Shown here: positions 13,117 to 19,502 of the stretch, piece after piece | Position numbering within the stretch: the stretch's first letter is position 1 | Layout of the letters: every line of letters starts with the position of its first letter | Source of the DNA: Nitrospinota bacterium | GTDB lineage: Bacteria > Nitrospirota > Thermodesulfovibrionia > Thermodesulfovibrionales > UBA1546 | Direction of reading: 5' to 3' | Assembly (NCBI GenBank): GCA_018896985.1 | Contig: JAHILQ010000017.1 | Coordinates: 1 to 23,177 of the forward strand | Length of the DNA stretch: 23,177 nucleotides | Program-made: the position numbers and the translations under genes | Notes under the pieces: generated by a model | Seen by the model: the letters and a program-made list of their open reading frames with translations, nothing else | Told to the model about the DNA's origin: nothing | Database searches by the model: none

Positions 13117-13528
13117 CTCTTACCTCCTCTATAAATCGAACAATCTTATCTTTTATCGCATCTCTTGTTTTTCTGAACTCATTCATGATTTTTTCCTCAG
13201 AACCGATGGTCCCGACAGGGTCAGCTATCGGCCAGTGGATGCGCCTTATCTCAGGCGGAGTCCATGGGCAAGATTCTTCTGCGTTGCCGCATAGAGTGAT
13301 GACAATATCCATTTTTTTCAAGAGAGATTCGTCTATGCCTTTTGATTTTTGTTTTGATATGTCTATTCCTATCTCTTTCATTACCGAAACAGCTCTTGGA
13401 TGCAAGCCGGCAGCCATAAGCCCTGCGCTGAATGGTTCTATTAAGCCACTACCGAATTCCCTTGCAAGCCCTTCCGCCATCTGGCTTCTGCAGGAATTCC
13501 CTGTGCACAGAAACATTACTTTAATCAT
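13097..13528 (-). CDS. arsC: Arsenate reductase, low-molecular-weight phosphatase type
   Basis: This cytosolic 143-residue enzyme reduces As(V) to As(III) with thioredoxin. It has the P-loop C-T-G-N-S-C-R (C8 to R14), the redox cysteines C80 and C87 in L-C-G-N-A-E-E-S-C-P-W, and the late W-P-I-A-D-P-V-G aspartate loop. All three catalytic cysteines are kept, so it should be active. I start it at ATG 13528, with GAGAGG 5 nt before; the in-frame GTG at 13534 would remove the spacing. The start overlaps the arsR stop by 8 bp and its end overlaps acr3 by 20 bp. Without an exporter, reduced arsenite would have to leave by another permease. Confidence 0.94.
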   Translation of the reverse strand: MIKVMFLCTGNSCRSQMAEGLAREFGSGLIEPFSAGLMAAGLHPRAVSVMKEIGIDISKQKSKGIDESLLKKMDIVITLCGNAEESCPWTPPEIRRIHWPIADPVGTIGSEEKIMNEFRKTRDAIKDKIVRFIEEVRDAQRIA

Positions 13529-13898
13529 TTCCACCTCTCAGAGTATTTTTGAGATTGATGCAATCTGTTTTTGTGTTTTTGCTCTTCAAAAACATTTCAA
13601 GTCTTTTCTTATCCTCTGCGGCGGCAGCATTAGATGTTCTTTCAAGCACAGACAGAATTAAAGACCTTTTGAACATATCCGAGTCATCAAGCCTGTAATG
13701 AATCCACCTTCCGTGTTTTCTATCCTTTATAAGACCTGCTTCTTTTAACACTCCGAGATGAAAAGAGACCTTTGGCTGAATCATGTCCAGGGCTGTGACA
13801 ATATTGCAGACACACAGTTCTCCATCCTCAAGGAGCTTTAATATCCGCAGCCTTGTCTCATCAGAAAGCGCCTTAAATATGGTGAGGATTGTTTCCAT
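13521..13898 (-). CDS. arsR: ArsR-family metalloregulator
   Basis: This 125-residue winged-helix repressor has the metal-binding E-L-C-V-C motif at residues 27-31 (C29, C31) in the alpha-3 region, the classic ArsR arsenite site. The recognition helix region is P-K-V-S-F-H-L-G-V-L-K, followed by the wing H-G-R-W-I-H-Y. It would release its operator on binding As(III)/Sb(III). ATG 13898 follows the thioredoxin-like gene stop by a few bases, and a GAGG in the last codons of that gene serves as ribosome site about 12 nt away. It overlaps arsC by 8 bp. It probably controls the operon promoter at 15134-15162. Confidence 0.94.
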   Translation of the reverse strand: METILTIFKALSDETRLRILKLLEDGELCVCNIVTALDMIQPKVSFHLGVLKEAGLIKDRKHGRWIHYRLDDSDMFKRSLILSVLERTSNAAAAEDKKRLEMFLKSKNTKTDCINLKNTLRGGND

Positions 13899-13904
13899 GG
13901 ATGG

Positions 13905-14144
13905 TTACGCCTCTTGCCTGATCAGTTCCTTTACCTTTTCAATGTCTGGTAAAGGTTTGCCTGAATGTCTTAGTTTGCCGTTTATCACAAGACCGGGAGT
14001 TGACATCGTATACTTCATTATCTCCGCAATGTCCGTGATATTTTCAATCGTTGCTTCGATGCCGAGTTCTGCAACAGCTTTTTTTGCCATCTCTTCCATC
14101 CTGTGACAGTTCGCACAGCCGGGACCTAATACTTTGATATCCAT
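13905..14144 (-). CDS. Thioredoxin-like redox-active disulfide protein (79 aa)
   Basis: This is a small cytosolic glutaredoxin/thioredoxin-fold protein. It starts M-D-I-K-V-L-G-P-G-C-A-N-C-H with active cysteines C10 and C13. The cis-proline is in T-P-G-L-V-I-N-G-K. It matches the redox-active disulfide protein 2 type often found beside YraQ permeases and ArsR regulators. ATG 14144 has AGGAGGGG upstream. It lies between the permease and arsR in one operon and may supply electrons to ArsC or act as a metallochaperone for the permease. Confidence 0.9.
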   Translation of the reverse strand: MDIKVLGPGCANCHRMEEMAKKAVAELGIEATIENITDIAEIMKYTMSTPGLVINGKLRHSGKPLPDIEKVKELIRQEA

Positions 14145-14162
14145 TACCCCTCCTGAAATTTA

Positions 14163-15110
14163 TTACAAGATTGCGTTGAACAGATAACCTACCAGTATTA
14201 TTGTTACAGTCATTATGCCCACAAACACTGCGAGCAGAGGCAGTTTTATTACTTTCCTCAGGATTATCATCTCAGGCAGTGATAAAGCTGTTACTGCCAT
14301 CATAAAGGCGAGCACTGTGCCAACGGCAAGTCCTTTGCTGATCAAGGCTGAGACAATCGGGATGACTCCGGCTGCATTCGAATAGAGAGGAACTCCGATA
14401 ATAACTGCAATGGGAACTGCGAATAGATTATCAGGCCCTGCGTATCTGAGCAGGAAGTCCTCTGGAACGTATCCATGGATAAAGCCGCCGATGCCGATCG
14501 CAATAAGGATGAAGAGCCAGATTCGCTTCAGGATATCTATTGTATTGTGCTGGGCGTATTCAATTCTTTCCCTGAATGTACGGTTTGGTGTCTCAAGATC
14601 CTCAGCAGTGTGGATTTTATATACATATTCTTCGACCCACTTTTCGAGCCGTAATCTTCCGATAATGATACCGCTCAGTATTGCAACAATCAGCCCTGTT
14701 CCAATATAAAGCGCTGTGAGCTTCCATCCGAGCAAGCCCCACAAGAGCACAACTGCGATTTCATTAACCATGGGCGATGCAATAAGAAATGAGAATGTAA
14801 CGCCAAGAGGAATGCCGGCCTCGACAAAACCGATGAAAAGAGGCACAGCAGAACACGAACAGAACGGAGTCGCAACTCCAAGTAAGGCTGCAAGGATATT
14901 TCCTATAAATTCTTTTTTATGCGAAAGGATGCGTCTTGTCTTTTCAGGCGAAAAGTAACTTCGGAGAATTGATATGAAGAAAATGACAACAGAGAGGAGG
15001 AAGAATATCTTTATGGTGTCATAGGTGAAAAAGACAAGTGCGTCGGCAAGACGCCCCTGCTCCAGTTGAACGATATCGTAAGTTAAATATTCAGCAAATC
15101 TTTTGAGCAT
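14163..15110 (-). CDS. YraQ/DUF318-type permease
   Basis: This 315-residue inner-membrane permease has about eight to ten hydrophobic segments. The family signature T-P-F-C-S-C-S-A-V-P-L-F (C84, C86) is followed by P-L-G-V-T-F-S-F-L-I-A-S-P-M-V-N-E. A second repeat has G-V-P-L-Y-S-N-A-A-G-V-I-P. Relatives include ArsP, which exports trivalent organoarsenicals, and many of unknown substrate. ATG 15110 is preceded by AAAGG at 8 nt. It is the first gene of the operon, just behind its promoter. With acr3 broken it is the only intact candidate arsenic exporter in the cluster; substrate is inference. Confidence 0.88.
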   Translation of the reverse strand: MLKRFAEYLTYDIVQLEQGRLADALVFFTYDTIKIFFLLSVVIFFISILRSYFSPEKTRRILSHKKEFIGNILAALLGVATPFCSCSAVPLFIGFVEAGIPLGVTFSFLIASPMVNEIAVVLLWGLLGWKLTALYIGTGLIVAILSGIIIGRLRLEKWVEEYVYKIHTAEDLETPNRTFRERIEYAQHNTIDILKRIWLFILIAIGIGGFIHGYVPEDFLLRYAGPDNLFAVPIAVIIGVPLYSNAAGVIPIVSALISKGLAVGTVLAFMMAVTALSLPEMIILRKVIKLPLLAVFVGIMTVTIILVGYLFNAIL

Positions 15111-15133
15111 ACAATAGCCTTTATATAAACTAT

Positions 15134-15162
15134 ATTTTATGCATTAACAAACCGGAAGTCAA
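15134..15162 (-). promoter_or_regulatory. Promoter of the arsenic-type operon
   Basis: On the minus strand TTGACT (15162-15157) and TAAAAT (15139-15134) are spaced by 17 bp, giving a start point near 15127. A 10-bp palindrome TTTATATAAA (15120-15129) covers the start and could be part of an ArsR site, but it is AT-rich and weak evidence alone. No other strong promoter is seen between the following genes. Confidence 0.65.
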
Positions 15163-15176
15163 GACTCAGGTGTATC

Positions 15177-15731
15177 TCAGTTATTTCTCGGATGTTTTTT
15201 CCTGAATTCAGAAGGTGTTTCCTTGAGTCCGCTGCTGCCCCATATGCCGCGTCTATGCTGTCTTGCCTCATTTTGCGCTATTCTTAATTCATCAACATAT
15301 TTAATATTTGGCGGGAGGGTAAGCAGCACGGCATATCCGTCCTTAACCATTTGGATGTTCAGCATCTTTCTGTCAGGTGTGAATATGTAACATAAGGGGC
15401 GTCCGTGTTTGTCCCTTCTTTCCACATCAAATTCAAGGGTAACTTTCCGGTTGGACGCTGTCAGCATTTTTTCAAGGTGCTTTCTTGCCTTTGTCCCCCA
15501 CGGTCTTTGTTTGATTTCCGGAGCATCTATGCCTATCAATCTCACCTTTTCCTTTCTGCTGTTTAAAACAATAGTTACGGTATCGCCGTCATGCACCTTA
15601 ATAACTCGGACGTAACCGGGATTAGCAGGTTTTATAAATGCTAAGGAGTTGTCGTAAATGCAAAGACTGTGAAGCAGTATTGCAATTAATATTGTGAATA
15701 GCGTGCTTGTCTTCAGGCATCTTCTATGCAT
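15177..15731 (-). CDS. Secreted staphylococcal-nuclease-type (SNase) endonuclease
   Basis: This 184-residue nuclease has an N-terminal hydrophobic segment (about residues 9-32) acting as signal peptide or anchor, then a complete SNc OB-fold. The motifs are K-V-H-D-G-D-T-V (calcium-site aspartates), V-R-L-I-G-I-D-A-P-E (R64, E72 equivalents of the catalytic Arg/Glu), and D-K-H-G-R-P-L with the second catalytic arginine. It would cut DNA or RNA outside the cytoplasm. ATG 15731 has no ribosome site; a perfect TATAAT ends 6 nt before the ATG, so the mRNA may be leaderless. It lies downstream of and in the same direction as nothing else: the next gene upstream is divergent, with only 16 bp between the annotated starts. 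Confidence 0.88.
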   Translation of the reverse strand: MHRRCLKTSTLFTILIAILLHSLCIYDNSLAFIKPANPGYVRVIKVHDGDTVTIVLNSRKEKVRLIGIDAPEIKQRPWGTKARKHLEKMLTASNRKVTLEFDVERRDKHGRPLCYIFTPDRKMLNIQMVKDGYAVLLTLPPNIKYVDELRIAQNEARQHRRGIWGSSGLKETPSEFRKKHPRNN

Positions 15732-15737
15732 GTATTA

Positions 15738-15743
15738 ATTATA
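15738..15743 (-). promoter_or_regulatory. -10 box for a leaderless nuclease mRNA
   Basis: TATAAT on the minus strand ends six bases before the nuclease ATG at 15731, which would put the ATG at or near +1. The -35 region at 17 bp (TTCTTT) is poor, so the promoter is tentative. Confidence 0.4.
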
Positions 15744-15747
15744 AAGC

Positions 15748-16347
15748 ATGGATGGGCTTAAAAGAATAATTCTTGATAATAATCTCATGTTTAATGATAG
15801 AATATTTATGATGGAAAAGAGGAAGGCGAAAGAGATTAAACAGAGATTTTTTATGGCGAAAGAACTGCGCCTTTCAATTTCACTCATAGTTATCTGGTCG
15901 CTTCTTGCCGGAATCATCTTTGCGTATTTAACCAAAGAGCTTGGAGCGAGGGTAGAGCACGGAGTTTTTTCTTTCATAGCAGTGTTTTTGGGTTATGTGA
16001 TTATTGTTGTTGTATTAGCCCTGTTTTTCACGCACAGGTTTATCGGCCCGTTTGAGAGATTAAAGATGGAGATGAAACTTATACTGACAGGCAATTACCA
16101 CAGACGGCTTTCTGTACGCAACAGCGATGACTTCTATGTCAGGTCGTTTGTTTTAGAAGTGAACAAGATGCTGGACGAGTTTGAGAAGAAATCCTTTGAT
16201 AGAGACGGTTTTCGTAAAAGCATTGATTCTGAATTGCTGCATGTTATGGCGCTTATTGAGAAGGAGCATGTTTCAAAGGATAAACTGAGAGAAGCCCTTC
16301 TTTCATTCCACGGAAAAATGGAATCCTTGTTAAGGAAGAAGCAGTAA
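15748..16347 (+). CDS. Membrane protein with two TM helices and a HAMP-like region
   Basis: This protein of up to 199 residues has two hydrophobic helices (about 43-62 and 74-96) with only a short loop between them. After the second helix comes a HAMP-like stretch, H-R-F-I-G-P-F-E-R-L-K then L-T-G-N-Y-H-R-R-L-S-V-R-N-S-D-D-F, and a helical, charged tail. No kinase, cyclase or methyl-accepting part follows, so it is a HAMP-only protein, perhaps a partner of another sensor or remnant of a longer one. The start is unsure: ATG 15748 lacks a ribosome site and crowds the divergent nuclease promoter. ATG 15808, 15811 or 15853 would also keep both helices. Confidence 0.65.
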   Translation: MDGLKRIILDNNLMFNDRIFMMEKRKAKEIKQRFFMAKELRLSISLIVIWSLLAGIIFAYLTKELGARVEHGVFSFIAVFLGYVIIVVVLALFFTHRFIGPFERLKMEMKLILTGNYHRRLSVRNSDDFYVRSFVLEVNKMLDEFEKKSFDRDGFRKSIDSELLHVMALIEKEHVSKDKLREALLSFHGKMESLLRKKQ

Positions 16348-16362
16348 TAGATAATCCATCGT

Positions 16363-17361
16363 CTAATATACCAGCCTCAGAGCGTCAGGCACAATCTCAA
16401 TCATTGCCGGTGTCATGCCAAAGTAATCTCCGTCTATCTGTACGTGTGCTTTACCCTTGACTTCCATGTTCTCTATTTTCCTATATGTTATGTCTGTAAA
16501 TTTAAGGTGTTTTTCCATAACTATACCGGAGACATATCTAAAAATATCCAAACGGTTTTTACCGTGCATAATGAAGGCATAAAAATCGGCGTTCTTTATA
16601 TGTGCATCAGGCGCAATCCTGAAATTGCCTGCATATTTTGATGTCTTGCAGATTATTGCAGAGTATCCTTCACAGGATTTGCCGTCCATGGTGAAGGTCA
16701 ATTTATCAGGCGCCCATCTCATCAGCGTCTTTAAACCGCTCAGAATATATGCTCCTTTTCCTGAGTATTTTTTAAGCCCCTTCTTTATTCCATAAACTGT
16801 TTCGCCGTCATATCCAATCCCTGCCATCAGTAAAAAGTGACGAGTGAGGAGTGAGGAGTGATTACCCCCCCCCTGCCCCCCTTTAGTAAAGGGGGGCAGG
16901 GGGGGGGTACTAGTTATTTTCCCAAGGCAGATAGTATGTATTTTGCCATTCAGGGCAATATCAACAGCCTTCTCTACATCTTCGGGTATGTTGAGTTCTT
17001 TAGCAAGGACATTTGTTGTTCCAAGAGGGAGTATCGCCATTGGTATGTTGGTGCAGGCAATGCCGTTAATCACCTCATTGTATGTTCCATCACCGCCTGC
17101 CGCGATAATTAAAAGTGACGAGTGACAAGTGACGAGTGACGAGTTGTTTTTAAACTCCAACCTCCCTACGGGTCGGATAGACTGAACTCCAGACTCTGAA
17201 CTAATCTGCCTTGCGAATGACTCAGCATCTCCTCTTTTTCCGGTCAGCAGCATCTCAACATCGTGTCCCCTGTTTTTAATAATTGCTGTTGCTTCATTGA
17301 TTTTCCTCAGAGCATTCCTGCCTGCTGCGGGATTACCTATAAGGAATATAGTTTGTTTCAT
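16363..17361 (-). CDS. Diacylglycerol-kinase-family lipid kinase with repeat-derived inserts
   Basis: This 332-residue soluble lipid kinase of the DagK/YegS/sphingosine-kinase family has N-P-A-A-G near residue 10, the ATP-site G-G-D-G-T at 89-93 with N-E-V-I-N-G, and L-P-L-G-T-T-N-V-L-A near 111-120. The C-terminal beta domain contains Q-I-D-G-D-Y. It would phosphorylate diacylglycerol or another lipid alcohol at the membrane face. Two stretches do not belong to the family: residues about 58-82, translated in part from a heptanucleotide repeat, and about 151-174, from another heptanucleotide repeat and a GC-rich palindrome. Both keep the frame and fall in loops between core motifs. The gene converges on the HAMP-like gene. 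Confidence 0.88.
   Translation of the reverse strand: MKQTIFLIGNPAAGRNALRKINEATAIIKNRGHDVEMLLTGKRGDAESFARQISSESGVQSIRPVGRLEFKNNSSLVTCHSSLLIIAAGGDGTYNEVINGIACTNIPMAILPLGTTNVLAKELNIPEDVEKAVDIALNGKIHTICLGKITSTPPLPPFTKGGQGGGNHSSLLTRHFLLMAGIGYDGETVYGIKKGLKKYSGKGAYILSGLKTLMRWAPDKLTFTMDGKSCEGYSAIICKTSKYAGNFRIAPDAHIKNADFYAFIMHGKNRLDIFRYVSGIVMEKHLKFTDITYRKIENMEVKGKAHVQIDGDYFGMTPAMIEIVPDALRLVY
16837..16864 (+). repeat. Heptanucleotide repeat, (GTGAGGA)-type, 4 units
   Basis: Units are GTGACGA, GTGAGGA, GTGAGGA and GTGATTA, read on the plus strand, inside the lipid-kinase gene. It abuts the palindrome at 16863-16909. Confidence 0.85.
16863..16909. repeat. Perfect GC-rich inverted repeat, in-frame inside the lipid-kinase gene
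   Basis: Two perfectly complementary 23-bp arms (16863-16885 and 16887-16909) flank a single central G. The core is C6-TTTA-G-TAAA-G6, with an outer C9 and G9 tract. On the coding strand it encodes T-P-P-L-P-P-F-T-K-G-G-Q-G-G-G. The related element at 19875-19919 shares the core. Confidence 0.9.
17115..17142 (+). repeat. Heptanucleotide repeat, (GTGACGA)4
   Basis: Units are GTGACGA, GTGACAA, GTGACGA and GTGACGA. It lies in the lipid-kinase gene, just before the codons of the G-G-D-G-T motif, and encodes part of the S-S-L-V-T-C-H-S-S-L-L stretch. Confidence 0.87.
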
Positions 17362-17407
17362 CTGTATTTGCGAGATTTTTTTGTTTCTATCCTCTGTTTT
17401 TTATTGA

Positions 17408-18217
17408 TTATATAATGATAACAGGTTTTCTTTCCAAATAAGAGATTAATCCGGCAATATCAGCAGTTTCCCTGATAAAAAATACCCTGCTTCCGTGCAT
17501 TTCCTCCCCTCTCTTGATATTCGGTATCCTCAGATATCCGAATTCCTTTGATGCAACATAGCCGGTAGTATAATCAGGGTCATCGGAGATGCAGATCTCT
17601 GCGATAACATCAGGCCATGACGCCGCCTTTGAAGCAAGCATTAATGCCTCTTTCACTGTTGTTGTATTTATCCTTGCTCTTAACAGTTTTTCTGACAGAT
17701 TTTTTTCCGTTAATCTCTCAATTCCCATTCTCGATACTCTTACGCCTCTTTCCTTGTCGGGTTCAACGCGTGTTCCTGATTTCAGGAGTATTAGCGATGC
17801 GCCCCGCATTGTCTTTTTTGAATTAAGAACAACGAATCCATTGTCAATGGCTTTTTTTGAAATGCCAAGAGATTCCAATTTCTGTGTTATGATTTTCCTT
17901 GCTTCTTCAGGAGAGGCGCATTTGAAAGTTGCGACAGGCAGCAATGAAATTGTTTTCGGCTTCTGTCTTATTTTTTCAATTGTGATTACAATCTTGTCAG
18001 GTTCGCCTCTGGAATGGGTTAAAGCCCTTTTTATATATTCACCGCTGACCTTTAATATTTCAGACTCTTCGCATATTCCTTCAGCTCCGGATATATGCTC
18101 AGAGTTTAGAGTTGAGAGTTTAGAGTCGAGAGTTTTTCTGATTTTGAGTTTTTTGATGCCGACAACTGATAGCTGATGGCTGATAGCTTTTGATGCCCGC
18201 ATACGAATGCTCCACAT
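17408..18217 (-). CDS. bioW: 6-carboxyhexanoate-CoA ligase (pimeloyl-CoA synthetase)
   Basis: This 269-residue cytosolic ligase makes pimeloyl-CoA from pimelate and ATP, the entry step of the BioW route to biotin. It begins W-S-I-R-M-R-A-S. Then comes H-I-S-G-A-E-G, I-K-R-A-L-T-H-S-R-G near residue 62, an I-T-I-E-K segment, and a G-S-R-V-F-F-I element near the end. Residues about 11-40 between M-R-A-S and H-I-S-G-A-E are foreign to the family and come from two heptanucleotide repeats, kept in frame. The start is ATG 18217, one base after the bioB stop. Other bio genes (bioF, bioA, bioD) are not in the window. Confidence 0.88.
   Translation of the reverse strand: MWSIRMRASKAISHQLSVVGIKKLKIRKTLDSKLSTLNSEHISGAEGICEESEILKVSGEYIKRALTHSRGEPDKIVITIEKIRQKPKTISLLPVATFKCASPEEARKIITQKLESLGISKKAIDNGFVVLNSKKTMRGASLILLKSGTRVEPDKERGVRVSRMGIERLTEKNLSEKLLRARINTTTVKEALMLASKAASWPDVIAEICISDDPDYTTGYVASKEFGYLRIPNIKRGEEMHGSRVFFIRETADIAGLISYLERKPVIII
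18102..18136 (+). repeat. Heptanucleotide repeat, (GAGTTTA)-type, 5 units
   Basis: Units are GAGTTTA, GAGTTGA, GAGTTTA, GAGTCGA and GAGTTTT. It is in bioW and encodes K-T-L-D-S-K-L-S-T-L-N-S. Confidence 0.87.
18166..18186 (+). repeat. Heptanucleotide repeat, (CTGATAG)3
   Basis: Units are CTGATAG, CTGATGG and CTGATAG. It is in the 5' end of bioW and encodes A-I-S-H-Q-L-S. Confidence 0.83.
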
Positions 18218-18218
18218 C

Positions 18219-19181
18219 TCAGCCTGTCCTCAGTCCGTAATCCTTTATCAGAAGCTGGTCGTCACTGAATGTCCTGCCTGTTGTTGTAAGATAATTTCCT
18301 GTAAGGAGAGAATCTGCTCCTGCCATAAAAACCATTGAATTAAATTCACCTAAAACCTGCATCCTTCCCCCGCAGATGCGTATCTCCTTTTGCGAAAGAA
18401 TGAACCTGTAAAGGCTCACTATTTTTAGGGCTTCAAATGGATTGAGCATGTCCTGTTCTCCCATCGGTGTCCCCTTAACAGGAATAAGATAGTTTATCGG
18501 AACAGAATCTGTGCCGAGTTCTTTTAATTTAAAAGCCATATCAATCCTGTCTTCCCATGTCTCACCCATCCCGAATATCCCGCCGGAGCAGACAGAAATT
18601 CCTGCTGTCATGGCTGCATCTATAGTGTTCAGTTTATCGCTGTATGTATGGGTTCTGCATATTTCAGGAAAGAATCTCTCGGATGTTTCAAGATTGTGGT
18701 GGTATCTCTCAAGACCGCTGTCTTTTAGAAATTTAAGTTCATCTTTGTTCAGCAAACCGAGTGTTGAACACGGCAAGAGACCAATTCCCCTTATATCCTT
18801 AATCATTGAACATATCTCTTTCAGTTCGTTTTTCCCGATCTTTCTTCCGCTTGTGACAATGCAGAATCTTTTTACGCCTGCATCCCTCGCTTCTTTTGCC
18901 TTTTCAATCACAGCGTTCTTATTGATGAGCGGGTAAATGGCTGTTTCAGTCTTGCTCCTTGAAGACTGGGCGCAGTAAGAACAATCTTCAGGGCATGCAC
19001 CTGATTTTGCGTTGACTATCGCACAGAGGTCAACAGAGTCTCCCCTGAATGCCTGCCGTATTCTGTTAGCTGCGGCAAAAAGGTCGAATATCTCTGTTTT
19101 TTGAATCGTGGAAATTTGAACGGCTTCAGTTTTTGTTATGGATTGCCCGCTTATAACCCTGTCTCTCAGGTTGTCAATCAT
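18219..19181 (-). CDS. bioB: Biotin synthase
   Basis: This 320-residue radical-SAM enzyme inserts sulfur into dethiobiotin in the last step of biotin synthesis. The SAM-cluster motif is C-P-E-D-C-S-Y-C (C-x3-C-x2-C) near residues 63-70. The family segments Y-H-H-N-L-E-T-S, G-G-I-F-G-M-G-E-T, and R-I-C-G-G-R (with the Arg that contacts the second cluster) follow. Length is normal. ATG 19181 has no ribosome site. A perfect TTGACA lies on the minus strand at 19216-19211, but the matching -10 (AAAAAT-like) is poor; a leaderless mRNA is possible. It is followed by bioW after one base. Confidence 0.95.
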   Translation of the reverse strand: MIDNLRDRVISGQSITKTEAVQISTIQKTEIFDLFAAANRIRQAFRGDSVDLCAIVNAKSGACPEDCSYCAQSSRSKTETAIYPLINKNAVIEKAKEARDAGVKRFCIVTSGRKIGKNELKEICSMIKDIRGIGLLPCSTLGLLNKDELKFLKDSGLERYHHNLETSERFFPEICRTHTYSDKLNTIDAAMTAGISVCSGGIFGMGETWEDRIDMAFKLKELGTDSVPINYLIPVKGTPMGEQDMLNPFEALKIVSLYRFILSQKEIRICGGRMQVLGEFNSMVFMAGADSLLTGNYLTTTGRTFSDDQLLIKDYGLRTG

Positions 19182-19502
19182 GGGTTATTTTTTCGGAAAG
19201 GCGCATGAATTGTCAACTAAACACCAAAACTGTATTTTAAAAAATATTTGGCAGGTATATGCGCCTCTCTACGAGTCATAGACAAAACCTTTACCCCGTT
19301 AGAAATCTCTGCCATTTAACGTCAGGGGTTCTCCATCTTTTCTAAACGGGGGTTACGAAGCAGCGGAATTTTGTTAGTTGGGTTATTCATTGGGTTATTC
19401 AAATGACAAGGCAATGTGAATTTTACCTTGATTTAACTTATTGTATTTCAGTATTGTTTTAACAGTATATTCAACGGTAAAAAAGCAGCGCAGGAGGTTA
19501 AA
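19182..19502. other. 321-bp divergent spacer, bioB / FGE-like gene
   Basis: No gene is seen. It holds the possible bioB -35 (TTGACA at 19216-19211, minus strand), an inverted repeat at 19291-19354, and the ribosome site AGGAGG just before the FGE-like ATG at 19503. A short duplication of GGGTTATTCA (19380-19399) is also present. The rest is AT-rich and unassigned. Confidence 0.6.
19291..19354. repeat. Imperfect inverted repeat, REP-like
   Basis: The left arm TTACCCCGTTAGAAA (19291-19305) pairs with the right arm TTTCTAAACGGGGG (19338-19351 plus following G/T bases), with one extra base in the right arm. About 32 bases lie between the arms. The CCCCGTTAGAAA arm looks like a dispersed-repeat end; it could also fold as a stem in RNA. 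Confidence 0.55.

Noticed and set aside
16863..16909. Rho-independent terminator
   Set aside because: The stem is perfect but lies inside the lipid-kinase coding region between conserved motifs and lacks a T-run; it fits an inserted repeat.
16837..18186. CRISPR array
   Set aside because: Units are 7 bp without spacers, inside genes; no cas genes are in the window.
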